Shown here: positions 23,556 through 31,648 of the stretch, piece after piece
Layout: every line of letters begins with the position of its first letter
Numbering within the stretch: position 1 is the first letter of the stretch
Assembly: GCA_947632715.1 (NCBI GenBank)
Contig: CANRQF010000004.1
Coordinates: forward strand, 1 to 43,958
Source of the DNA: an uncultured Bacilli bacterium
Lineage (GTDB): Bacteria > Bacillota_I > Bacilli_A > RF39 > UBA660
Length of the DNA stretch: 43,958 nucleotides
Reading direction: 5' to 3'
Notes under the pieces: model-generated
Databases searched by the model: none
Told to the model about the DNA's origin: nothing
The model's input: the letters and a program-made list of their open reading frames with translations, nothing else
Translations under genes and position numbers: made by a program

Positions 23556-24372
23556 TTTCTATGATTTAGTGAAGAATAATGGGGAAAGAGAAAGTGAATT
23601 AATAGTAAAAAGAAGAAAGGAAAAAGAAGAAGTAGATAAAATAAGACAAAAACAAAGTTATTATACATTTAAATATTTAATTAATGAATTTTCTTGTTTT
23701 ATTAATGAAGTAGTAAAAAACTATGGTGATTTAAATGCTAATTTAACAAATATGACTATAGATGTTAATAAAATAACTTATTCAGATTATGATATAGATT
23801 ATAATAAAGAAGTTTTAGTTAACTTTTTAAAAGATTATAATCTAGGAGAATTAAGAGATAATTATATAGTTTGGAATGCTAAAAAAACTATTAAAGATTT
23901 TATTGATGCATATAATAACTTAGTTCATAAATATGAAGATGATTTATATATAAGTAGTGATTTAAGAGAACAATATCTACAATTAGTATTAAAAGATAAA
24001 GAAGAATATGAACCATTATTAACTGATGAATTTAAGAGCTTTATGAAAGTGTTTGCTAATGGTATAGATGAAAATATATCAGCTAAAGTATATTATTATG
24101 TTCAAACTTTATTAGAGAAAAGAAATTATGATTTAAAAGAATTTGATACAAGAGATTTTTCTGACTTTTATGAAAATCCAAATTGGGATTTGTGGAATCC
24201 TGATTGTAGATTAGCTCATTTTTTAGGCTCTGTTGCTAAAATGAATTCTTATATTGATAGAAAAGAACCATTAGATATAGAATCTTTAGATAGAGAATAT
24301 TTACAAATATTAATAGAAGATATTAATACTTTAAAAAAAGATGAAACAGGTAAATTAGTTAGAAGAAAATAA
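23545..24372 (+). CDS. hypothetical protein, longer paralog of the previous gene
   Basis: ATG 23545 (gtaaataatttctat) after AATGGAGGACAAA; ORF track starts at 23533; overlaps previous gene end. Confidence 0.6.
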   Translation: MVNNFYDLVKNNGERESELIVKRRKEKEEVDKIRQKQSYYTFKYLINEFSCFINEVVKNYGDLNANLTNMTIDVNKITYSDYDIDYNKEVLVNFLKDYNLGELRDNYIVWNAKKTIKDFIDAYNNLVHKYEDDLYISSDLREQYLQLVLKDKEEYEPLLTDEFKSFMKVFANGIDENISAKVYYYVQTLLEKRNYDLKEFDTRDFSDFYENPNWDLWNPDCRLAHFLGSVAKMNSYIDRKEPLDIESLDREYLQILIEDINTLKKDETGKLVRRK

Positions 24373-24380
24373 TTTAAAAT

Positions 24381-24406
24381 TGATATACTTCGGTATATCA
24401 TTTTTT
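24381..24406 (+). terminator. UUCG-tetraloop Rho-independent terminator
   Basis: TGATATACTTCGGTATATCATTTTTT. Confidence 0.85.
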
Positions 24407-24590
24407 ATTTTAGATTACTTAACGAATTTTTGTTCGGGTGAATTGGAAAAGTAAAAGCAACTAAAAAATCGGTTAAAAAGAATATCGATTTTTTTAATGA
24501 TTTTTGGATATTCTCAAAGTAAATGCAATTTTAATATTTATAAACTTATTAACCTTTAATTTCATATTGGACAACTTAAGACAATTTATA

Positions 24591-24641
24591 TTGGACAAGT
24601 AAATGCAACTCATTTTATAATAATTGTTTTTACTTGTCCAA
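24591..24641. repeat. 13-bp inverted repeat, likely relic IS ends
   Basis: TTGGACAAGTAAA ... TTTACTTGTCCAA, 25-bp spacer. Confidence 0.55.
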
Positions 24642-24671
24642 TTAAGTTTTTGAAAAGATTCTGTTAAACTA

Positions 24672-24699
24672 TTGACAATTGATTCAAGATGAGTATAAT
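24672..24699 (+). promoter_or_regulatory. sigma70-type promoter upstream of hairpin/Abi_2 gene
   Basis: TTGACA-16-TATAAT. Confidence 0.7.
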
Positions 24700-24713
24700 A
24701 ATAATTGATTTGC

Positions 24714-24740
24714 ACTTGGGATACTTTCGAAGCCCCAAGT
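24714..24740 (+). ncRNA. hairpin copy A of putative AbiF-associated structured RNA
   Basis: ACTTGGG-ATACTTTCGAAGC-CCCAAGT between promoter and Abi_2 start; core shared with copies at 25669 and 27146. Confidence 0.6.
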
Positions 24741-24759
24741 CATTTTTTATGGAGAAAAA

Positions 24760-25633
24760 ATGGAAGAATATAAAAGTAATGACGAATTGTTGAATCATTT
24801 ATTATTAAAAGGAATAATTGTTAATAACAAGAAGAAGGCAAAAGAACAATTTGAAAGATATACATATTATTCTATTGTTAATACATATAAAGAAGCCTTT
24901 AAAACTAATAATCAGTATATTAGTGGAGTTACTTTTGAAGAAATTTTTTCCTTATATGATTTCGATAAAAATTTAAGATCAATTTTTTTGAAATATGCTC
25001 TAGAAATAGAAATTATTATTAAATCTCTTTTAGCTAATATGGTTGCAGGAAATTATGGTATTAAAGATTATTTAGATATTAATTGTTTTGATGCTACTAG
25101 CAAAGCTAAAGAGAAAGAAATAAAAGAATTGCAAGTACGTATTAGTGATGAAATAGAAAAAAACTATGGTAAACATCCTGCAATAACACATTATAAGGAT
25201 ACTTATGGATATATTCCACCTTTTGTTTTAGTAAAAGTATTAACCTTTGGGAAAATAAGTAGGTATTATATTTGGTTAAAACAAAATGTTCGCCAACAAA
25301 TTAGTAAATATTTTAAATTATCAGATAAAAGTGTTAGGTCAAATCCTTTTTAACTTGACACTAGCTAGAAATATTTGTGCACATAATGATAAATTATATA
25401 CATTTCGTAGTAGATTTTTTATAAGTTTTAATAATATAGATAGTACCTATGTAATGAAAGATAAGTCAACTAATTTTTATATGTTAATGAAATGTATGAA
25501 TATTTTATTAGATAATAAAAAATATAATCAATTTGAAAAACAAATTTTTAACGAAATACATAAATTAAGTAAAAAATTAAAATCAATTGATATAAAAAAA
25601 ATAAAAGAAATTATGGGATTCCCTGATGAATAA
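24760..25633 (+). pseudogene. Abi_2/AbiF-like abortive infection protein, frameshifted
   Basis: ORF 24760-25353 continues in the +1 frame as ORF 25286-25633 ('VLGQILFNLTLARNICAHNDKLY'); HEPN-like R-x4-H motif lies only after the frameshift. Confidence 0.65.
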
Positions 25634-25668
25634 AATATCAAAATTATAATATAATAATAATGACTTGC

Positions 25669-25695
25669 ACTTAGAAATCTTTCGAAGCTCTAAGT
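25669..25695 (+). ncRNA. hairpin copy B of putative AbiF-associated RNA (orphan)
   Basis: ACTTAGA-AATCTTTCGAAGC-TCTAAGT, followed by terminator at 25703. Confidence 0.55.
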
Positions 25696-25702
25696 CGGTA
25701 TT

Positions 25703-25732
25703 CCTAGCTCTTTTAAAGAGTTAGGTTTTTTT
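25703..25732 (+). terminator. Rho-independent terminator
   Basis: CCTAGCTCTTTTAAAGAGTTAGGTTTTTTT. Confidence 0.8.
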
Positions 25733-25802
25733 ACTTGCAAAATTGTATGGTTATATTTGGAAATACTTATGTTAGAATAATCACCATTACAAGTGTGGTT
25801 AT

Positions 25803-26063
25803 GTGTCTGTTATAGAAATGCACTCTAGTTTGCTTGCTATAAATTCAATTGTAGGTTGTCCTAATGGTTGTAAATATTGTTTGCTTCAAGCCACTAATGA
25901 TAATAATTGTTTACCAAAAGAACTTGCAACACCTAAAGAAGCAGTTAAGCAATTACTTGAATATAAATACTATGATAAAGATATTCCTTTATGTTTATTA
26001 CCTAATACAGATGTTTTTGTAAATCCAAAAAATACAAATTATTTGTTAGAACTGTTAGGGTGA
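25803..26063 (+). pseudogene. truncated radical SAM protein fragment (copy 1)
   Basis: CxxxCxxC in 'GCPNGCKYCLLQ', only 86 aa. Confidence 0.6.
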
Positions 26064-26234
26064 ATTCTCAAAGTAAAAGCAATACTTATTCTCAAAGTAA
26101 AAGCAACTCATTTTATAATAATTGTTTTTACTTGTCCAATTAAGTATAAACTATAAACTATAAACTTGTAAAATAATTTAAATATAAACTTGTAAAATAA
26201 TTTAAATTAAAAAAAGATGAATTTGAAAAATAAT

Positions 26235-26262
26235 TTGACTTTTTCGGGGGGGGTATTATAAT
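26235..26262 (+). promoter_or_regulatory. promoter with G8 tract in spacer (copy 1)
   Basis: TTGACT-TTTTCGGGGGGGGTAT-TATAAT. Confidence 0.75.
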
Positions 26263-26334
26263 TTTATTATATACAAAGTAGTGTATGAACATTGTTATGT
26301 ATACTTAAACTAAAAAATGAACGGAGGTGAATTG

Positions 26335-27030
26335 ATGGAAAAAGATAGAAATGCAAGAATAATTGCCATAGTAGCCTTAGTTCTAGCAGTAGCTGGGGTA
26401 TCAATTGGGTTTGCTGTTTTAAGTACTAACTTAACAATTGAACCAATAGATGCTAGTGTAAAAGCTAATAATGATTTATTTACAGTATATTTTTCTAGTA
26501 GTCCAAGTGAATATACACATGGTGAAATATCTGCTGAATTAGATCCATCAGAAAGTAAAGACTTTAGTGGTAATACAATAACAGTAGAAGATAAATCTAC
26601 TACATTAAAAGGAATTGGTGGAACATTCACTGCTCCAGGGCAATCAATTACTTATCACTTAGGAGTATCTAATCAAAGTAAATTAACTGCTTATTTACAT
26701 GAAATCTATATTGAGAATTATGGTAGAGCTGATTGCACAGCCGTTGAAGATAATGGAAATCCAATTGATGCTAGTGAATTGGATGAAATTTGTAACGATA
26801 TAGATATCTATATAGATTTAGAAAATTTTGGACATTCAGCTAGTAAATATTCAACCGATAGTGGTGCAAGTAATATTAAGAACGCGTATCTTGAACCAGG
26901 AGAAACAAAATCGGTTGATGTAACTATTACTTATGATGGTTATGCTACACCTGCTACAGGAGATTTTAAAGCAACATTTGGTGAAATTGAATTTATATTC
27001 ACAACTGAGCCTAATTTAGAATATGAGTAA
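26335..27030 (+). CDS. exported surface/fibre-like protein, paralog 1 of 4
   Basis: MEKDRNARIIAIVALVLAVAGVSIGFAVLSTNLTIEP; GGAGGTGA RBS; conserved C-term TGDFKATFGEIEFIF. Confidence 0.8.
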   Translation: MEKDRNARIIAIVALVLAVAGVSIGFAVLSTNLTIEPIDASVKANNDLFTVYFSSSPSEYTHGEISAELDPSESKDFSGNTITVEDKSTTLKGIGGTFTAPGQSITYHLGVSNQSKLTAYLHEIYIENYGRADCTAVEDNGNPIDASELDEICNDIDIYIDLENFGHSASKYSTDSGASNIKNAYLEPGETKSVDVTITYDGYATPATGDFKATFGEIEFIFTTEPNLEYE

Positions 27031-27058
27031 TATATTTTTGAAATTAAAAATATATTTT
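27031..27058 (+). terminator. probable terminator hairpin
   Basis: TATATTTTTGAAATTAAAAATATATTTT. Confidence 0.5.
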
Positions 27059-27103
27059 AAATTTTTGCATAATTGGAAAACTTGAAAAGATTTTGTTAAA
27101 CTA

Positions 27104-27131
27104 TTGACAATTGATTCAAGATGAGTACAAT
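27104..27131 (+). promoter_or_regulatory. promoter upstream of second hairpin/Abi_2 copy
   Basis: TTGACA-16-TACAAT, near-identical to 24672-24699. Confidence 0.6.
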
Positions 27132-27145
27132 TATAGTTGATTGGT

Positions 27146-27172
27146 ATCCAGAAAACTTTCGAAGCTCTGGGT
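27146..27172 (+). ncRNA. hairpin copy C of putative AbiF-associated RNA
   Basis: ATCCAGA-AAACTTTCGAAGC-TCTGGGT; stem differs from A and B yet pairs. Confidence 0.55.
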
Positions 27173-27194
27173 CAATTTTTTTTAGGAGGACAAA

Positions 27195-27449
27195 ATGAAG
27201 GAATACAAAAGTAACGAAGAATTATTAAATCATCTTATATCAAAAGGAGTAATTGTTAATAACAAGAAGAAGGCAAAAGAACAATTTGAAAGATATACTT
27301 ATTCTATTGTTAATACATATAAAGAAGCATTTAAAACTAATAATCAGTATATTAGTGGAGTTACTTTTGAAGAAATTTTTCCCTTATATGATTTCGATAA
27401 AAATTTAAGATCAATTTTTTTGAAATATAAAATTGCAGGTTATATTTGA
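27195..27449 (+). pseudogene. 5' remnant of Abi_2/AbiF-like gene (copy 2)
   Basis: Near-identical to the start of 24760 until 'LRSIFLKY', then joins sequence matching copy 1 around 25738: internal deletion. Confidence 0.75.
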
Positions 27450-27492
27450 AAATACTTATGTTAGAATAATCATCATTACAAGTTGAGGTTAT

Positions 27493-27753
27493 GTGTCTGT
27501 TATAGAAATGCACTCTAGTTGGATTACTATAAATTCAATTGTAGGTTATCCTAATGGTTGTAAATATTGTTTGCTTCAAGCCACTAATGATAATAATTGT
27601 TTACCAAAAGAACTTGCAACACCTAAAGAAGCAGTTAAGCAATTACTTGAATATAAATACTATGATAAAGACATTCCTTTATGTTTATTACCTAATACAG
27701 ATGTTTTTGTAAATCCAAAAAATACAAATTATTTGTTAGAACGGTTAGGGTGA
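27493..27753 (+). pseudogene. truncated radical SAM fragment (copy 2)
   Basis: Near-identical to 25803-26063; first cluster Cys changed to Tyr (GYPNGCKYC). Confidence 0.65.
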
Positions 27754-27842
27754 ATTTTCAAAGTAAAAGCAATACTTATTCTCAAAGTAAATGCAACACA
27801 TTTAATTGCAAAATAAAATATCCAAAAAATTTGCAAAATAAT

Positions 27843-27870
27843 TTGACTTTTTCGGGGGGGGTATTATAAT
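27843..27870 (+). promoter_or_regulatory. promoter with G8 tract in spacer (copy 2)
   Basis: TTGACT-TTTTCGGGGGGGGTAT-TATAAT. Confidence 0.75.
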
Positions 27871-27939
27871 TCTTATATACAAAGTAGTGTATGAACATTG
27901 TTATGTATACTTAAACTAAAAAAGAACGGAGGTGAATTG

Positions 27940-28614
27940 ATGGAAAAAGATAGAAATGCAAGAATAATTGCCATAGTAGCCTTAGTTCTAGCAGTAGCTG
28001 GTGTATCAATTGGCTTTGCTGTATTAAGTACTAACTTAACAATTGAAGCTCCAGAAGCAAGTGTTAAAGCTAATAATGATTTATTTACAGTATATTTTTC
28101 TAATAAAGATTCAGAGTATTCAACTGGTGAAGTAACTCCAACATTAAGTGAATCTGATGATCCTGAATTTACTGGTAATACAATAACAATAGAAGATAAA
28201 TCTACAACATTATCAGGAATTGGTGGAACATTTACTGAACCAGGACAAATAATAACATATAATTTAGGAATTGCAAACATTAGCAAATTAGATGGATATG
28301 TTTTTTACTTTTCAGGTGTAGAAGGTAATTGTGAAGCAGTAAACAGTAATAATCCAGCAACTCAAGAAGAGTTAGAAAGAGCATGTAATGATTTGATTTT
28401 TAGAATTGATATAGATGATGGTAAATATACAGCGACTAAGTATAAAAAATATGCCAATTATCTTATTTCAAAAATGACCGATGGTAAACCTGGGATGCAC
28501 AAATTAAAATTAGAAATAGAATATAAAGCAGATGCAATTCCTGTTACTGGGGATTTTAAAGTAACGTTTTCTAATGCTGAATTTAATTATAGAACTGAAG
28601 TGACTCCATATTAA
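27940..28614 (+). CDS. exported surface/fibre-like protein, paralog 2 of 4
   Basis: Same signal-peptide block as 26335; ATG 27940 after GGAGGTGA. Confidence 0.8.
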   Translation: MEKDRNARIIAIVALVLAVAGVSIGFAVLSTNLTIEAPEASVKANNDLFTVYFSNKDSEYSTGEVTPTLSESDDPEFTGNTITIEDKSTTLSGIGGTFTEPGQIITYNLGIANISKLDGYVFYFSGVEGNCEAVNSNNPATQEELERACNDLIFRIDIDDGKYTATKYKKYANYLISKMTDGKPGMHKLKLEIEYKADAIPVTGDFKVTFSNAEFNYRTEVTPY

Positions 28615-28622
28615 ATAAAGAT

Positions 28623-28658
28623 AAAAAATCAATATAATTTTTTACATTGATTTTTTTT
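28623..28658 (+). terminator. Rho-independent terminator
   Basis: AAAAAATCAATATAATTTTTTACATTGATTTTTTTT. Confidence 0.7.
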
Positions 28659-28732
28659 AAAATCATTTATAAACTTGTAAAATAATTTAAATTAGAAAAA
28701 AAGATGAAAAAAAGATGAATTTGAAAAATAAT

Positions 28733-28760
28733 TTGACTTTTTCGGGGGGGGTATTATAAT
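28733..28760 (+). promoter_or_regulatory. promoter with G8 tract in spacer (copy 3)
   Basis: TTGACT-TTTTCGGGGGGGGTAT-TATAAT. Confidence 0.75.
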
Positions 28761-28812
28761 TCTTATATACAAAGTAGTGTATGAAAAATATAAAAATGAA
28801 CGGAGGTGAATT

Positions 28813-29511
28813 ATGGAAAAAGATAGAAATGCAAGAATAATTGCCATAGTAGCCTTAGTTCTAGCAGTAGCTGGTGTATCAATTGGTTTTGCTGTTTTAA
28901 GTACTAACTTAACAATTGAACCAATAGATGCTAGTGTAAAAGCTAATGATGATTTATTTACAGTATATTTCTCTAATAAAGATTCAGAGTATTCAACTGG
29001 TGAAGTAACTCCAACATTAAGTGAATCTGATGATCCTGAATTTACTGGTAATACAATAACAATAGAAGATAAATCTACAACATTATCAGGAATTGGAGGT
29101 ACATTTACTGAACCAGGACAAACAATTACTTATACTTTAGGAGTGTCTAATCTAAGTAAACTAAGAGCTTATTTAAATGAAGTTATATTCGAAAATGTTG
29201 ATGGAACTGATAGTAAAGTTAAATGCGAATCGGTGAATACTAATGGTAATGGATTAGATGAAGGATCACTTAAAACTGCGTGTGATGCAATAAAAGTGTC
29301 AATAATATTTGATAATAATAGAGTATTCACAAGTAATGCAAAAGGTACATGTGTAGAAGCAATTCCTGCTAAAACTAATCAACCTGGTATGAAAAAAGTA
29401 ATAGTTAAGATAACTTATGATGATAACGCAATCCCTACAACTGGTGATTTTAAAGCTACATTTGGAAAAATTAAATTGATATACCAAACAGAAAGTACGA
29501 GTATTTGTTAA
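28813..29511 (+). CDS. exported surface/fibre-like protein, paralog 3 of 4
   Basis: Same signal-peptide block; mid-region nearly identical to paralog 2. Confidence 0.8.
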   Translation: MEKDRNARIIAIVALVLAVAGVSIGFAVLSTNLTIEPIDASVKANDDLFTVYFSNKDSEYSTGEVTPTLSESDDPEFTGNTITIEDKSTTLSGIGGTFTEPGQTITYTLGVSNLSKLRAYLNEVIFENVDGTDSKVKCESVNTNGNGLDEGSLKTACDAIKVSIIFDNNRVFTSNAKGTCVEAIPAKTNQPGMKKVIVKITYDDNAIPTTGDFKATFGKIKLIYQTESTSIC

Positions 29512-29600
29512 GTTTAATTGTGACGTATATATAAATATATTTAACTATAAATATTCTTAAATTAAAAAAATTAAATTCTTTTAATTATGCTTTGGTCTGA

Positions 29601-29630
29601 AATTTACTCAATACAATGAGTAAATTTTTT
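29601..29630 (+). terminator. Rho-independent terminator
   Basis: AATTTACTCAATACAATGAGTAAATTTTTT. Confidence 0.75.
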
Positions 29631-29659
29631 GCATAATCGGAAAACTTTAAGAATATCAT

Positions 29660-29688
29660 TTGACATATTTGAACATACAAAGTATAAT
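29660..29688 (+). promoter_or_regulatory. promoter of paralog 4, no G tract
   Basis: TTGACA-17-TATAAT. Confidence 0.75.
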
Positions 29689-29755
29689 TATTCTTAGAGT
29701 AGTGTATGAGCAATGTGTATGACATATACTAAAAAAATAGAACGGAGGTGAATTG

Positions 29756-30448
29756 ATGGAAAAAGATAGAAGTGCAAGATTAATTGCTATAGTAGCCTTA
29801 GTTCTAGCAGTAACTGGTGTTTCAATCGGTTTCGCCGTTCTAAGTACAAACTTAACAATTGAAGCTCCTGAAGCAAATGTTAAAGCCAATGAGAAATTAT
29901 TTACAATATATTTTTCAGGTATTCCGACAAGTTATCAAGCTCCTACTACAGTAACACCACAAACAAGTCCTAGCGAAGATGGTTTTACTGGTAAGCAAAT
30001 AAGCGTAGAGGCAAATTCTACAACACTATCAGGTATTGGTGGAACATTTACTAAACCAGGTCAAACTATTACTTATGCTATAGGAATATCTAATACAAGT
30101 AAATTAGATGGTTATTTAACTTCAATCACATTTAATAATGTTGATGGTGATAATAAGAAAGTTAAATGTGAACCAGTTAATACCAATAATAATGAAATAG
30201 ATTCATCAGAAATGGAAAATGTTTGCGGTAATATTACAGTAAGTGTTAAAGTTAATGATAGTGATTATACTACTGATCAAGAAAATCTTAATGGTATACA
30301 TATTGGAAATGGACAAACAATACCATTTACGGTAACTATTAAATATGGTGATGGTGAAACTACTACACCTGCTACAGGTGATTTTAAAGCAACATTTGGT
30401 AGTATTGTCTTAGGCTTTAAAACAAAAGATAACGCAGCAGCTGATTAA
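29756..30448 (+). CDS. exported surface/fibre-like protein, paralog 4 of 4
   Basis: MEKDRSARLIAIVALVLAVTGVSIGFAVLSTNLTIEAPEANVKAN; GGAGGTGA RBS. Confidence 0.8.
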   Translation: MEKDRSARLIAIVALVLAVTGVSIGFAVLSTNLTIEAPEANVKANEKLFTIYFSGIPTSYQAPTTVTPQTSPSEDGFTGKQISVEANSTTLSGIGGTFTKPGQTITYAIGISNTSKLDGYLTSITFNNVDGDNKKVKCEPVNTNNNEIDSSEMENVCGNITVSVKVNDSDYTTDQENLNGIHIGNGQTIPFTVTIKYGDGETTTPATGDFKATFGSIVLGFKTKDNAAAD

Positions 30449-30453
30449 TTATA

Positions 30454-30490
30454 AATATATTCAAGCATAGAAATATGCTTGCAATATATT
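30454..30490 (+). promoter_or_regulatory. hairpin with GAAA loop between paralog 4 and signal peptidase gene
   Basis: AATATATT-CAAGCATA-GAAA-TATGCTTG-C-AATATATT; no clean T-run. Confidence 0.5.
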
Positions 30491-30517
30491 TTCACAAGAC
30501 TATTTGGGAGATGAAAA

Positions 30518-31648
30518 ATGAAAAGAGGTTATAAAAGATTACTTATATTTGAATTAACATTGATAATTATTTTAATACTAAATAGTTTTGTATCAAATAT
30601 ATTGAAGGATTATATATTTATAATATTTTTGGCTTTGGTAATCGGCTTATTTGAATTAATATTTGGAATAGAAAAAGATAGAAATAGATATACTAAAGAT
30701 ATATTATTTGAAGAAGTTATATTTTTATTAACGTTCTTCTTATTATATTATTTATCTGGTTTATTGATTGGTTTTGCTAGAACACAAAATTATTATAGTC
30801 TTCAAGCTTTATTTGCAATCTTTATACCAAGTATATCAATTATAATCTTAAAAGAATTTTTAAGATATAATATTTTAAAAAAGTCTGAGGATAACAAATT
30901 ATTTATTATACTGACATGTATATTGTTTATAATGATAGATATAAAAGATTATTTTACATTTAGTCAATTTTCAAGTGTTAATACTGCTTTTGATTTTATT
31001 GCCATTAATTTGTTACCGATTATTAGTTCAAACATCGTTTGTACATATTTATCTTTGAGAGTTGGATATAAACCAGTTATATTTTATCTATTAGTTATGG
31101 AATTATATCAATTCTTATTACCAATTGTACCAAATCCAAGTGGTTATTTAGTTTCAATTGTAGGTATTGTTGTTCCTGCTATACTATGTTATCGAGTTTA
31201 TAATATATTTAAAAAGTATAAAGATGAAGATATAGAAAGAGAGAAAAAATCGGGTTTAATAGTATCTTATGCTATTACGACATTAATAATTGCAATTATG
31301 GTATATTTTACTTCTGGATATTTTCATTATTATGCAGTAGCAGTTGTAAGTGGTAGTATGGAACCAACAATTCATATTGGTGATGTAGTAGTTGTTGAAA
31401 AAATAGATGAAAAATATGATGAATTAAAAGTAGGACAAGTATTAGTATTTAATTATAATGGTGTTACAATAGTTCATAGATTGATTAATATTATTGAAGA
31501 TGGAGGACATTATTATTTCTATACAAAAGGTGATGCGAATCAAGATCCAGATAATTTTACATTAACTGAAGAAAATGTAGTTGGTACTACTAACATAAAG
31601 ATTCCAATGATTGGATTACCTGCAACTTGGTTAAATAGATTGAGGTGA
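30518..31648 (+). CDS. SipW-type (ER-type) signal peptidase I with multi-TM N-terminal region
   Basis: 'VVSGSMEPTIHIGDVVVVEK', 'GVTIVHRLINI', 'FYTKGDANQDPD'. Confidence 0.85.
   Translation: MKRGYKRLLIFELTLIIILILNSFVSNILKDYIFIIFLALVIGLFELIFGIEKDRNRYTKDILFEEVIFLLTFFLLYYLSGLLIGFARTQNYYSLQALFAIFIPSISIIILKEFLRYNILKKSEDNKLFIILTCILFIMIDIKDYFTFSQFSSVNTAFDFIAINLLPIISSNIVCTYLSLRVGYKPVIFYLLVMELYQFLLPIVPNPSGYLVSIVGIVVPAILCYRVYNIFKKYKDEDIEREKKSGLIVSYAITTLIIAIMVYFTSGYFHYYAVAVVSGSMEPTIHIGDVVVVEKIDEKYDELKVGQVLVFNYNGVTIVHRLINIIEDGGHYYFYTKGDANQDPDNFTLTEENVVGTTNIKIPMIGLPATWLNRLR

Noticed and set aside
25320-25350. Programmed or phase-variable frameshift in the Abi_2 gene
   Set aside because: Only a four-A run is present and no slippery site or stimulatory structure was evident; decay is simpler.
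24441-27800. Repeats around the Abi modules as a CRISPR array
   Set aside because: Repeats are few, irregularly spaced and in both orientations, with no uniform spacers and no cas genes.
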